NCBI GenBank assembly: GCA_964017065.1
Contig: OZ024789.1
Coordinates: 5,024,018-5,088,017, forward strand
DNA length: 64,000 bases
Source of the DNA: Haliclona indistincta
Taxonomy: Eukaryota; Porifera; Demospongiae; Haplosclerida; Chalinidae
Direction: 5' to 3'
Below the pieces are notes generated by a model, which was not told the origin of the DNA, did no database searches, and worked only from the letters and a program-made list of their open reading frames with translations. Positions 55,776-64,000 of the stretch are shown piece after piece. A program made the position numbers and the translations under genes. Position 1 is the first letter of the stretch; each line of letters starts with the position of its first letter.

Positions 55776-56621
55776 ATGAAACTCCTCTCCTTGCTGACGG
55801 TGGCTATTGTCCTAATCGGCATAACCACACAAGTCTTTGCCTGCAACTATGAGAGGATGTCTCGTAGCCCAAACTACGCAAAGATAACTACTCCAAAGAA
55901 AACCCTCAGTATTCCCAATGCTCACGGTATTTGTGTCGCTCCAAATGGAAACTTTGCTGTTGTGTTGCACAACAATGCCAAGAAGGTTCGCATATACTAC
56001 AGCTGTGGAAAACTGATGAAAGAAGTTGATCTTAGCAAACAAGGATATAGACTAGGTTGTGACTGTGCATTCACAGATCGCAGTCTCTATGTTACTGACT
56101 GTCACGGGAGAAAAGTTTATGAACTGTCAACACTTGGGGAATTTGTTCGAATTTTTGCTACTGGTCCAAGCTTTCTTCGCATGGCAGCATGTCAAGATCG
56201 GCTTTACCTCACTACGAATGGTGGTGGACAAAATGTATTCGTGTACGATACCAATGGTAGACTGATACGTCGCATTAGTGTACCAGCTAATCATGCACGT
56301 GGAGTCTTAGTGGGCATAGACGGTAACTTGCATGTTTCCAATTGGCAGAGAAAACAAGTGTATGTCTACACTCCTGAAGGAAGACGAGTCAGTGTAACAA
56401 CCTACAATGAAATTCGTCTTGCTGATGGTATAGCAATGGACACTGCAGGCAACCTCCTTATTGCTGATCATGATCGAGGTAAAGTGGAGGTTTACAGTCC
56501 GTGTGGAGCACTGATCAAGACCATTCGAACAGGAACACGATATGCAGTCGATGTTGAGATTGGTAACGATGGAACAGTACTGGTGGCAGACCATGCTGCC
56601 TCCAAAGTCTTCATGTATTAA
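55776..56621 (+). CDS. NHL-7: secreted six-bladed NHL-type beta-propeller
   Basis: Intact, 281 residues. Signal peptide ends QVFA before CNYERMSRSPNY (other copies CYYERM). Blades ICVAPNGNFAVVLHN, CDCAFTDRSLYVTDCHG, ACQDRLYLTTNGGGQ, VGIDGNLHVSNWQRK, IAMDTAGNLLIADHD and IGNDGTVLVADHAAS. Very close to NHL-1 and NHL-3, mosaic between them, which suggests gene conversion among the array. Confidence 0.9.
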   Translation: MKLLSLLTVAIVLIGITTQVFACNYERMSRSPNYAKITTPKKTLSIPNAHGICVAPNGNFAVVLHNNAKKVRIYYSCGKLMKEVDLSKQGYRLGCDCAFTDRSLYVTDCHGRKVYELSTLGEFVRIFATGPSFLRMAACQDRLYLTTNGGGQNVFVYDTNGRLIRRISVPANHARGVLVGIDGNLHVSNWQRKQVYVYTPEGRRVSVTTYNEIRLADGIAMDTAGNLLIADHDRGKVEVYSPCGALIKTIRTGTRYAVDVEIGNDGTVLVADHAASKVFMY

Positions 56622-57553
56622 CCAGCAACCAGCAGAGACTATGAGCCATAGTTTACTAGTATAGAGACTAGTGTGTGTTTGTTGTAGTATAGTGACTGTA
56701 GACATAATGTGTGTTGTAGATTTTAGCGCTCATACTGGTTATTTATTCATTCATTCAGTGATCTCTCAAAAGAGTAAAATAATACAGAGCCGAGTTTCGA
56801 AAAAGCAGTGCTCATGCGATCCAGTAGTTAAGTAAACTTTTGAGCAAAACGTCTGACACAGTTGGTCTTCACATGTCCTGACAACAGGAAATATATTCTG
56901 TGCCTGCATGTGTGTGAGTTATGTGGTACATAAGTATATTCTGTTCAACGTAAGGAAAGTACTGTCCAAGAAATTCCATCTGAGCTAGTCATCAACTACT
57001 AGAATACTTCAAAGGTACATAACATGTTTCATATTTAGCAGTGTAAATAATCATTTCTTGCTACAAATATACTTTCAACTACTTTCATCAGGATGATTGG
57101 TAGTATCAGAGAGAGCCTGAGCAGCATATACATTACAATATCAAGCAGTCAAACATGACAGCAAAACTATTTGAATGAAGCACCAAGTTGTAAATGCCTC
57201 GGGGGAATTTCCAGTCTGGTAGCTCAGTGCAGTTTAATGTGACAGCACAAGAATTTTGTAGCTGAGTATGACAGTCTTGACCAAAAATTTTGTGACACCT
57301 TCAGCCCGATAAGCATACTGACATGCTTTAACTATACAAAGCTACTGCAGCTATTAGAATTATAAGAGCTACAAGTACATAATGAAATACAGCTGCAGCA
57401 AGACCACTGTACTCATTGCTGCTAGACTTAGCTGCTTATTGTTTGCAGAATAACGTGTATGCTTAGGCAATGCAGATATAGTGGTTGCACCTAAGCAATC
57501 AGAAGCCTAGCAATGCTGACCACATGGAATTCAATATTGCATTCTAATGGTGG
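56622..57553. other. NHL-7 3' spacer
   Basis: NHL 3' and distal flanks to about 57,180, then about 370 bp not seen elsewhere in the window (57,185-57,553). No gene. Confidence 0.5.
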
Positions 57554-57580
57554 TAATCGGCATAACCACACAAGCCTTTG
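57554..57580 (+). pseudogene. 27-bp piece of NHL signal-peptide coding
   Basis: TAATCGGCATAACCACACAA plus GCCTTTG is the NHL signal-peptide sequence (GITTQAF), joined directly to an AMDHD1 exon fragment at 57,582. Confidence 0.8.
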
Positions 57581-57581
57581 G

Positions 57582-57736
57582 CTCTACAGTGGTATAGTAC
57601 CACACTTCATCATGGCTGACAGTCGCTTAGAGGAGGAGGCAGCAAGTTGGTCTAGTCCAGCTTTATGAACACAGCTGACAGTGTAATAGATTCCTCCTCC
57701 ACTGGCGTGTATATCCATATAGCTAGCACCAGCAAG
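57582..57736 (-). pseudogene. Third AMDHD1 fragment (single exon piece)
   Basis: Matches 39,952-40,106 of AMDHD1 copy 2, covering SYMDIHASGGG to the TTTVEA region, with a 2-bp insertion (GTGGTATAGTACC) breaking the frame. It retains the segment deleted in copy 1. The flank beyond 57,736 continues colinear with the AMDHD1 intron and NHL upstream spacer, so this is what remains of an AMDHD1 copy in this NHL unit. Confidence 0.85.
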
Positions 57737-59045
57737 CTGTGCATGAAGAAAGGAGGCTATAAATTGTTGAACATGTGAGCATAATTATTGATACGTGCCC
57801 ATTGACATTTTACCATAAACAAAAAGTAGGAAGTTATGACAATAATTATGACGTTATGGCAATATACTATAATGATACTTGTCCACATTTTACTGTAGGA
57901 AGTTATGACAACATGACATTTTTTAAGAAAATGATAACATAATATCTATGATCACTTTAGATACCATTCTTGTGATTATGAGCACTTTTAGATACCATTC
58001 TTGTGATTATGAGCACTTTTAGATACCATTCTTGTGATATGTAAACCAAACCCGGAAGATAGTGTAATCTGATGCACATACTTTTCTAGAAATGATAACA
58101 TTCTTGCTGTACATCAACAACCATTTATTATGCTATGATCGTCACTTGTCCTCTTTAGACGTTAAACGTGCCATACCATGCAGGCCTTCCACATCCGAAA
58201 TGAAATATTACTTGCTGACAAGGATGTTTCTCTTACACTACACCATTCATTGATGCAAATTGAATGATTCTATTTAGACAGAATTACTGGACAGGTGCTG
58301 CAAGATTTGGCAAAGGCACACTTGCTCTATTGTTCTCGTGCAATTTGGTGGAACTGAGCTAGCATACATGATCCATTGCATATTATAGTGGACACCATTT
58401 GGAAACAAAATTAAATTGTAGAGTTTGGTTAGGGATTTATATCACATATTGATTGTAAGTATTCATTGCATTGAGGTGTACCCTAAGAGGGTTCTACTAA
58501 AGACTTTGTCAACATCGAGTATAGCAAGAACATAGTCAATAATTATAACAAAAACTTGACAGGTATAATCAAGACTTAGAGGTCGGATAGAGAAATAGAG
58601 GGTTACCAGAGACTGGCTTAAAAGACTGTTTTACATAATGGTCACCAACATGTATCAACTTATATAGAATGTGTCAAGTGCATGTGTTTGTTGATGTATC
58701 CAATATGAAAGCATCATCTGCAGTAAAGAATGACCTCAAATCCATCTTAGACTAGTTCAAGATAAATTCTGAAGTATCTGTTTACGCACGAACATGACAT
58801 GTAAGATAATCATTCCTAAACACTATATTATGTCACTCTAGTGTAACATGCAACATGAACTAAAGTAAGTCAAAATTAACATTGCAGTCTTGTTAATGTA
58901 TAAATTATACACACATAGTCACGTACACACAACCCTTTGATGCTGTAAATATCCCTGAATTTGAAATTCACAACGTCTAAAAAGTGTATAATTTTAGGAT
59001 AGCTCATAATACAGGTGAACGTGACCAAAGCATCACTGAGCTCAC
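57737..59045. other. NHL-8 upstream spacer
   Basis: Colinear with 40,107-40,800 and 13,072-14,150. Contains the 31-bp tandem repeat (57,959-58,038) and a MITE-like inverted pair at about 58,385-58,500. No gene. Confidence 0.55.
57959..58038. repeat. 31-bp tandem repeat, 2.6 copies
   Basis: AGATACCATTCTTGTGATTA followed by TGAGCACTTTT starts at 57,959, 57,990 and 58,021. Other NHL units carry a single copy. Confidence 0.92.
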
Positions 59046-59129
59046 TATATAAAAGAGGACACATTCTATGTCTCACCAGTTCTCAGTCGCTGTCACCTTG
59101 AGTATATCTCATTGGACAAGACGTCAAGT
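59046..59129 (+). promoter_or_regulatory. NHL-8 TATA box and 5' leader
   Basis: TATATAAA at 59,046-59,053, 84 bp before the ATG. Confidence 0.75.
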
Positions 59130-59972
59130 ATGAAACTCCTCTCCTTGGTGGCTATTGTCCTAATCGGCATAACCACACAAGCCTTTGCCTGCTACTATGA
59201 GAGGATGTCTCGTAGCCCAAACTACGCAAAGATTACCACACCAAAGAAAATCCTCAATATTCCCAATCCTCACGGTATTTGTGTCGCTCCCAATGGTAAC
59301 TTTGCTGCTATGTCATGGAACTCGGCCAAGAAGATTCACATATACCACAGCTGTGGAAAACTGATGAAAGAAGTTGATCTTAGCAAACATGGATTTGTAC
59401 GTGCTACTGACTGTGCATTCACAGATCAAAGTCTCTTTGTTGCTGACTATAACGGAAAAAAAGTGTATAAACTGTCAAAAATGGGAAAATTTATTCGAAT
59501 CTTTGCTACTGGTCAACACTTTGTTCGCATGGCAGCATGTCAAGACCGGCTCTATGTCACGATAAACACTGGTGGTCAAAACGTTCTTGCATACGATACC
59601 AATAACGGTAGACTGATACGTCGCATTAGTGTACCAGCTAATGCTGCACGTGGAGTCATAGTGGGCATAGATGGTAACTTGCATGTTTCAAATTGGCAAA
59701 GAAAACAGGTGTATGTCTACACTCCTGAAGGAAGACGAGTCAGTGTAACAACCTACAAAGAAATTAAACATGCTGATGGTTTAGCAATGGACACTGCAGG
59801 CAACCTCCTTATTGCTGATAATTCAAAGGGTAAAGTGGAGGTTTACAGTCCGTGTGGAGAACTGATCAAGATCATTCGAACGGGAACTCGAATGGCACTT
59901 GACGTTGAGATTGGTAACGATGGAACAGTAATGGTGGCAGACTACGCTACCTCCAAAGTCTTCATGTTTTAA
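59130..59972 (+). CDS. NHL-8: secreted six-bladed NHL-type beta-propeller
   Basis: Intact, 280 residues from the conserved ATG at 59,130 (an in-frame ATG at 59,112 lies in the leader and is not conserved). The signal peptide is two residues shorter (MKLLSLVAIVLIGITTQ, then AFA). Blades ICVAPNGNFAAMSWN, DCAFTDQSLFVADYNG, ACQDRLYVTINTGGQ, VGIDGNLHVSNWQRK, LAMDTAGNLLIADNSK and IGNDGTVMVADYATS. The most diverged of the intact copies in blades 1-3 (HIYHSCGK, KHGFVRATD). Confidence 0.9.
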   Translation: MKLLSLVAIVLIGITTQAFACYYERMSRSPNYAKITTPKKILNIPNPHGICVAPNGNFAAMSWNSAKKIHIYHSCGKLMKEVDLSKHGFVRATDCAFTDQSLFVADYNGKKVYKLSKMGKFIRIFATGQHFVRMAACQDRLYVTINTGGQNVLAYDTNNGRLIRRISVPANAARGVIVGIDGNLHVSNWQRKQVYVYTPEGRRVSVTTYKEIKHADGLAMDTAGNLLIADNSKGKVEVYSPCGELIKIIRTGTRMALDVEIGNDGTVMVADYATSKVFMF

Positions 59973-61079
59973 CCAGCAACCAACAGAGACTATGAGCCAT
60001 AGTTTACTAGTATAGAGATAAGTGTGTGTCTGTTGTAGATTATTTATTATATTAATGTAGAGTGCTCATTGCTGGTTATGAATTTTAATTGAAAAAAATT
60101 GTGTATATGCTGATAATAATGCAATGAGAAACAACGAGTCATGACGCTAGTATGGTAGGGAAATGAACACATTCATGTGAATTCGTCTGCTTACATGTAT
60201 CTCCTCACAATAGGCATGTACCCGCGACACAACACACATTTCTCATTCAAATCAGTGCAAGCATTCATACTTCTGGGAGGAATCAATGTATAGAACACCA
60301 TGAATTCACATGTACGATAGCACTAAAAATAAGACTAGACTCTCTCATGAGTCATTGAGTCTAGACCAACTTGCTAACGTAAACAAAACTACAAGTATCA
60401 TAACGTAATTAGATGATGTACAAAACAGCATGGCTGGTATAATTAATATTTATGAGGTTAAATTTCGTTTCAGCAAACAGTATCGAGCAGGTTCATTGTG
60501 TATGATGTTTTTTATCAGTTAAGACTCTCAGAGCCTGATCAGACTCTCACACAGAGCCTACCAAATCCTTATCTCCGGATTTGGAGAACTCTTATCTAGA
60601 GAAATTCTTATCTATCCACGTGTGGTTTGCAAGAAGAAAGAATGTTTAACCGAAATTCTGCCTCACACGTTCAAAACAAAATTTAACTTACGAAATATAC
60701 CAGCTATATACGGTAAAGAGTTATTCTGATGGTACAGTACAGATTTCCTGGTCAGTGAACATGGGATCAGTCACATAACTACATCACAGACAGTGTAATC
60801 TGGTTACAAGAATTTGATCTCTTTATACACTACAACACTAAATGCAAGTTATACACCACAAGGTAAATACGAGAATCAAAATTCACACAATTACCAACAA
60901 CGACGTGTATCTAACAGTTTTAAACTATGTGTGAAGTTGCTAATGTAAATTATCGGCAGCATGGCACGAAGGGATACCACGAGGACAGGAATCAAGACAG
61001 ACAAGTGCTTCTGTAAGTATATATAGTCCTACTAAAGCTTGCGATCGATCGCTTTGACCTGCCACACTGTACTGAACTG
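59973..61079. other. NHL-8 3' spacer and start of duplicated unit
   Basis: NHL 3' flank; from about 60,140 it is the right copy of the 9.3-kb duplication. Compared with the 50.8-kb copy, it lacks the MITE and hAT just before it. Contains the shared 170-bp repeat near 60,545-60,700. No gene. Confidence 0.55.
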
Positions 61080-61265
61080 ATGATCATGAAGTTTGAAGGC
61101 CTTGAAGAAGACCAGGTGTACGAGAACAAGCTATTGTTAGTGGCGTCTCAGGCGTACGATGAGGAACAAGAGCACCAGGAACTGGTAGCATCACAAACGT
61201 ACAACGATGAAGAAGAAAGAAGTACGCTCACATGCAGAGCGAAGATTTTACAGCTTGATTCTTGA
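61080..61265 (+). CDS. Small acidic protein, unknown (copy 3)
   Basis: Protein identical to copy 2 (51,724-51,909); it adds no independent evidence of selection, because the whole block is a recent duplicate. Confidence 0.28.
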   Translation: MIMKFEGLEEDQVYENKLLLVASQAYDEEQEHQELVASQTYNDEEERSTLTCRAKILQLDS

Positions 61266-61591
61266 CGATATTATTACACAATCATTAAGACAATCATAAC
61301 GTTCCACCTGCCACTTGTGACAAGATACTACTCCTGTGTTTCATTCTAGTCTGTGTCATGTTGTATTCCACTATCACAATCGGTACATCATAACCTTCCT
61401 GCTTTTGGAGTAAGATGCTAGCCTGAGCTACAGGTTCATATGGGAATTTGGTAACCTCATTACATTCATGACATAGTTTTAAAATTTATTACTAGTACAT
61501 GCACTCGCCCAAAGACTAAAAGCTGCACTGTATATATACATTGAAGTATTTCAACAATGCTGTTTCTACAACTAGAGTATACTGAGGTCAC

Positions 61592-61676
61592 TATATAAGA
61601 GAGGACACATTCTGTGTCTCACCAGTTCTCAATCTTGAGTATATATCTCACTGAGTCACTGGATAAGAAGTCAAGT
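61592..61676 (+). promoter_or_regulatory. NHL-9 TATA box and 5' leader
   Basis: TATATAAG at 61,592-61,599, 85 bp before the ATG, same altered leader as NHL-4. Confidence 0.7.
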
Positions 61677-62512
61677 ATGAAACTCCTCTCCTTGCTGACG
61701 GTGGCTATTGTCCTAATCGGCATAACCACACATTCAAGCCTTTGCCTGCTACTATGAGAGGATGTCTCGTAGCCCAAACTATGCAAAGATTACCACGCCA
61801 AAGAAAACCCTCAGCATTCCTCAGGCTCACGGTATATTTGTGTCGCTCCCAATGGCAACTTTGCTGTCATATCGCACAACAATGCCAAGAAGCTTCGCAT
61901 ATACTACAGCTGTGGAAAACTGATGAAAATTGTTAATCTTCAACACGGGTTTAATGCTGCTCATGACTGTGCATTCACAGATCGTTATCTCTATGTTGCT
62001 GACTACAATGGAAAAAAAGTGCATGTACTCTCACCACTTGGCAAATTCGTTCGAGTCTTAGCTACTGGTGTAACGTTTTTTCGAATAGAAGCATGTCGAA
62101 ACCGACTTTATGTCATGGAGGACAAAATGTCCATGTATACGATACCAATAATGATAGACTGATACGTCGCATTAGTGTACCAGGTGGTTCACGTGGAGTC
62201 ATAATGGGCATAGACAGTAGCCTGCGTATTTCTAATTTGGGAAAACAAGTGTATACTTATACTGCCGAAGGAAGACGAGTCAGTGTAACAACCTACCAGG
62301 AAGTCCATCGTGCTGATGGTATAGCAATGGACACTGCAGGCAACCTCCTTATTGCTGATCATGATAAGGGCGAAGTTAAGGTTTACAGTCCGTGTGGAGC
62401 ACTGATCAAGACCATTCGAACGGGAACTCGACTTTCAACTGATGTTGAGATTGGTAATGATGGAACAGTAATGGTGGCAGACCCTGCTGCTGGCAAAGTC
62501 TTGATGTTTTAA
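61677..62512 (+). pseudogene. NHL-9: recent copy of NHL-4, further decayed
   Basis: Carries the same TTCA signal-peptide frameshift as NHL-4 (61,733 region), plus a 2-bp insertion (GGTATATTTG) in blade 1 and a 10-bp deletion (TATGTCATGGAGG for TATGTCACCACAGCTCATGGAGG) in blade 3. The rest reads as NHL-4 to VADPAAGKVLMF and TAA. Clearly dead. Confidence 0.9.
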
Positions 62513-63509
62513 CCAGCAACCAACAGAGACTATGAGCCATAGTTTATTAGTGTGTGTTTGTGATAGTATAGTGACTGTAGACATAATGTGTGTTGTAGAT
62601 TTTAGTGCTCATGCTGGTTATTTATTCATTCATTACAATCATCTCTCAAAAGAGTTAACAGAACCGAGTTTTGAATAAGCATTGCTCATGCGATCCAGTA
62701 GTTAAGTAAACTTGTGAGCAAAATGTGGGACACAGTTGGGCTTCACATGTCCTGAGAAAGTTTTTGGTTGAAACTACAGGAAACATAATCTGTGCCTGCT
62801 TGTGTGTGAGTTATTTGGTACATATTTATGGGTACATCGTAAGCAAAGTATACTGTCTAAGAAATTCCATCTGAGTCATCAACTATTTGAAACACTTTAT
62901 TACAAAGGTACATGACATTTTTTAATAGCAGTGTATGCAATCATTAAACTACTTTTATCAGTATGACTTGAGAGAGCTTGAGCAGCATGCACACACTATA
63001 TACGATGCACTCAATCAAGACAGCAAAACTATCTGAACTAATGGTCCAATGTTATTGCATGTACAATGTGCACTACATGTAAACGCTCACAATGTGCATT
63101 GAATTCGCTTCCAATTCACATTGCTGGCAGTTTTGGGGATACAATGCGCATCAAAAGTGGATTCCATGTGTACGCACCTTTAAATGAGGAAATGTTCTGT
63201 ATCTTACCAGTTCTCAGTTGCTGATGTACAAAACAGTATGCATGGCTGGTATAATTTGTAAAGGTTAATAAATTTCGTTTGAGCGAACAGTATTGAGCGC
63301 ATTCATTGTGCATGATATACAATGAGAACACTGCTTCAAATCTGTGGTAAGTGATCAGACTCTCACTCAGAGGTTACCAAAACCAGAGAGATACTTAACT
63401 AGGATTGTGTCAAGAAAAGGCATCCAGGTGTGATTTGCAAGAAGAACGAAGCTGAAATTCTGCCTCTCATATTCAAAACTAAATTTTGCCTGCGTATTTT
63501 CAATTTTGA
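62513..63509. other. NHL-9 3' spacer
   Basis: Copy of 53,165-54,174; no gene. Confidence 0.55.
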
Positions 63510-63511
63510 AA

Positions 63512-63779
63512 ACAATTGTATACTTACACTCCTGAAGGAAGACGAGTCGGTGTAACAACCTACCAGGAAGTCCAGGTTGCTGATGGTCTAGCAATGGACA
63601 CTGCAGGCAACCTCCTTATTGCTGATCACGATCGAGGTAAAGTGGAGGTTTACAGTCTGTGTGGAACACTGATCAAGATTATTCGAACGGGAACTCGACA
63701 TTCAACTGATGTTGAGATTGGTAATGATGGAACAATAATGGTAGCAGACCCTGCTGCCGGCAAAGTCCTCATGTATTAA
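63512..63779 (+). pseudogene. NHL-10: C-terminal NHL fragment
   Basis: Recent copy of NHL-6 with the same start (VYTYTPEGRRVG), but it ends ADPAAGKVLMY with the usual TAA, so it keeps the ancestral stop that NHL-6 lost. About 2.3 blades only. Confidence 0.82.
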
Positions 63780-64000
63780 CCAGCAACCAACAGAGACTAT
63801 GAGGCATAGTTTACTAGTATAGAGACTAGTGTGATTGTGGTAGTATGCTATAATTATGCTATGCTCATGCTGGTTATTCATTATTAAATCTGATGTGCAT
63901 GTCAGCAGTAGAGAATGATCAATTCATGCACATTTTACTATAAACCAGAGTAAGAAGTTATGACAACATTATGTTATTTTTAGAAAATGATAACATTTCT

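Larger units (their letters stand above)
60140..64000. repeat. Recent tandem duplication, right copy (runs off the window)
   Basis: Near-identical to 50,807-54,665. From about 60,840 on differences are single bases and a few indels, for example TATATATAG for TATAG at 61,019, a 2-bp insertion at 61,833 and a 10-bp deletion at 62,115. Confidence 0.92.

Noticed and set aside
57959..58038. Regular 31-bp repeats considered as a CRISPR-like array
   Set aside because: Directly abutting copies without spacers, in eukaryotic spacer DNA; a simple tandem repeat.

Overview
The window looks like nuclear DNA of an early-branching animal, most likely a demosponge of the Amphimedon type. That assignment is inference. 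It rests on AT-rich DNA with GT-AG introns, many MITEs and GA microsatellites, a spliced GPKOW orthologue, and tandem NLR-like genes built as death-fold domain + NACHT + ribonuclease-inhibitor-type LRRs, which are expanded in sponge genomes. Nothing bacterial or viral is seen.

Layout. Block A (about 1-15,170) holds NLR-A, an antisense partial imidazolonepropionase (AMDHD1) copy and the secreted beta-propeller gene NHL-1. Region 15.2-24.1 kb holds a 1.2 kb fold-back element, microsatellites, MITEs and a minus-strand GPKOW gene, whose first exon lies about 144 bp head-to-head from NLR-B. Then come NLR-B (24,166-27,375; complete architecture but with a 1-base frameshift) and NLR-C (27,857-29,257; LRR end only). 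Block B (about 29,540-41,800) repeats block A: NLR-D (broken), AMDHD1 copy 2, NHL-2. From 41.8 kb to the end the DNA is an array of NHL genes and fragments (NHL-2 to NHL-10) with shared spacers. The last 3.9 kb (60.14-64.0 kb) is a very recent copy of 50.81-54.67 kb, so the tandem unit is about 9.3 kb.

Mobile DNA. NLR-A is split by a 1.97 kb TIR element with an 8-bp target duplication and by a 4.2 kb non-LTR retrotransposon encoding zinc finger, reverse transcriptase and restriction-like endonuclease. NLR-D is split by nested insertions: a TTA-flanked TIR element carries a 2.0 kb TIR element (itself containing an ORF-less copy of the same retrotransposon) and a 0.6 kb TIR element carrying a RecQ-like helicase fragment. 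A 2.3 kb hAT element with a decayed transposase sits inside a TA-flanked MITE at 48.3-50.8 kb.

Function. Two putative host-defence or recognition families are interleaved: cytoplasmic DD-NACHT-LRR receptors and small secreted six-bladed NHL-type propellers. The intact NHL genes have near-identical core promoters, with the TATA box a constant 84 bp before the ATG in four of seven copies. The pairing comes from block duplication; a functional link is hypothesis only. Exon boundaries are my own manual predictions from GT-AG sites, frame continuity and paralogue comparison.
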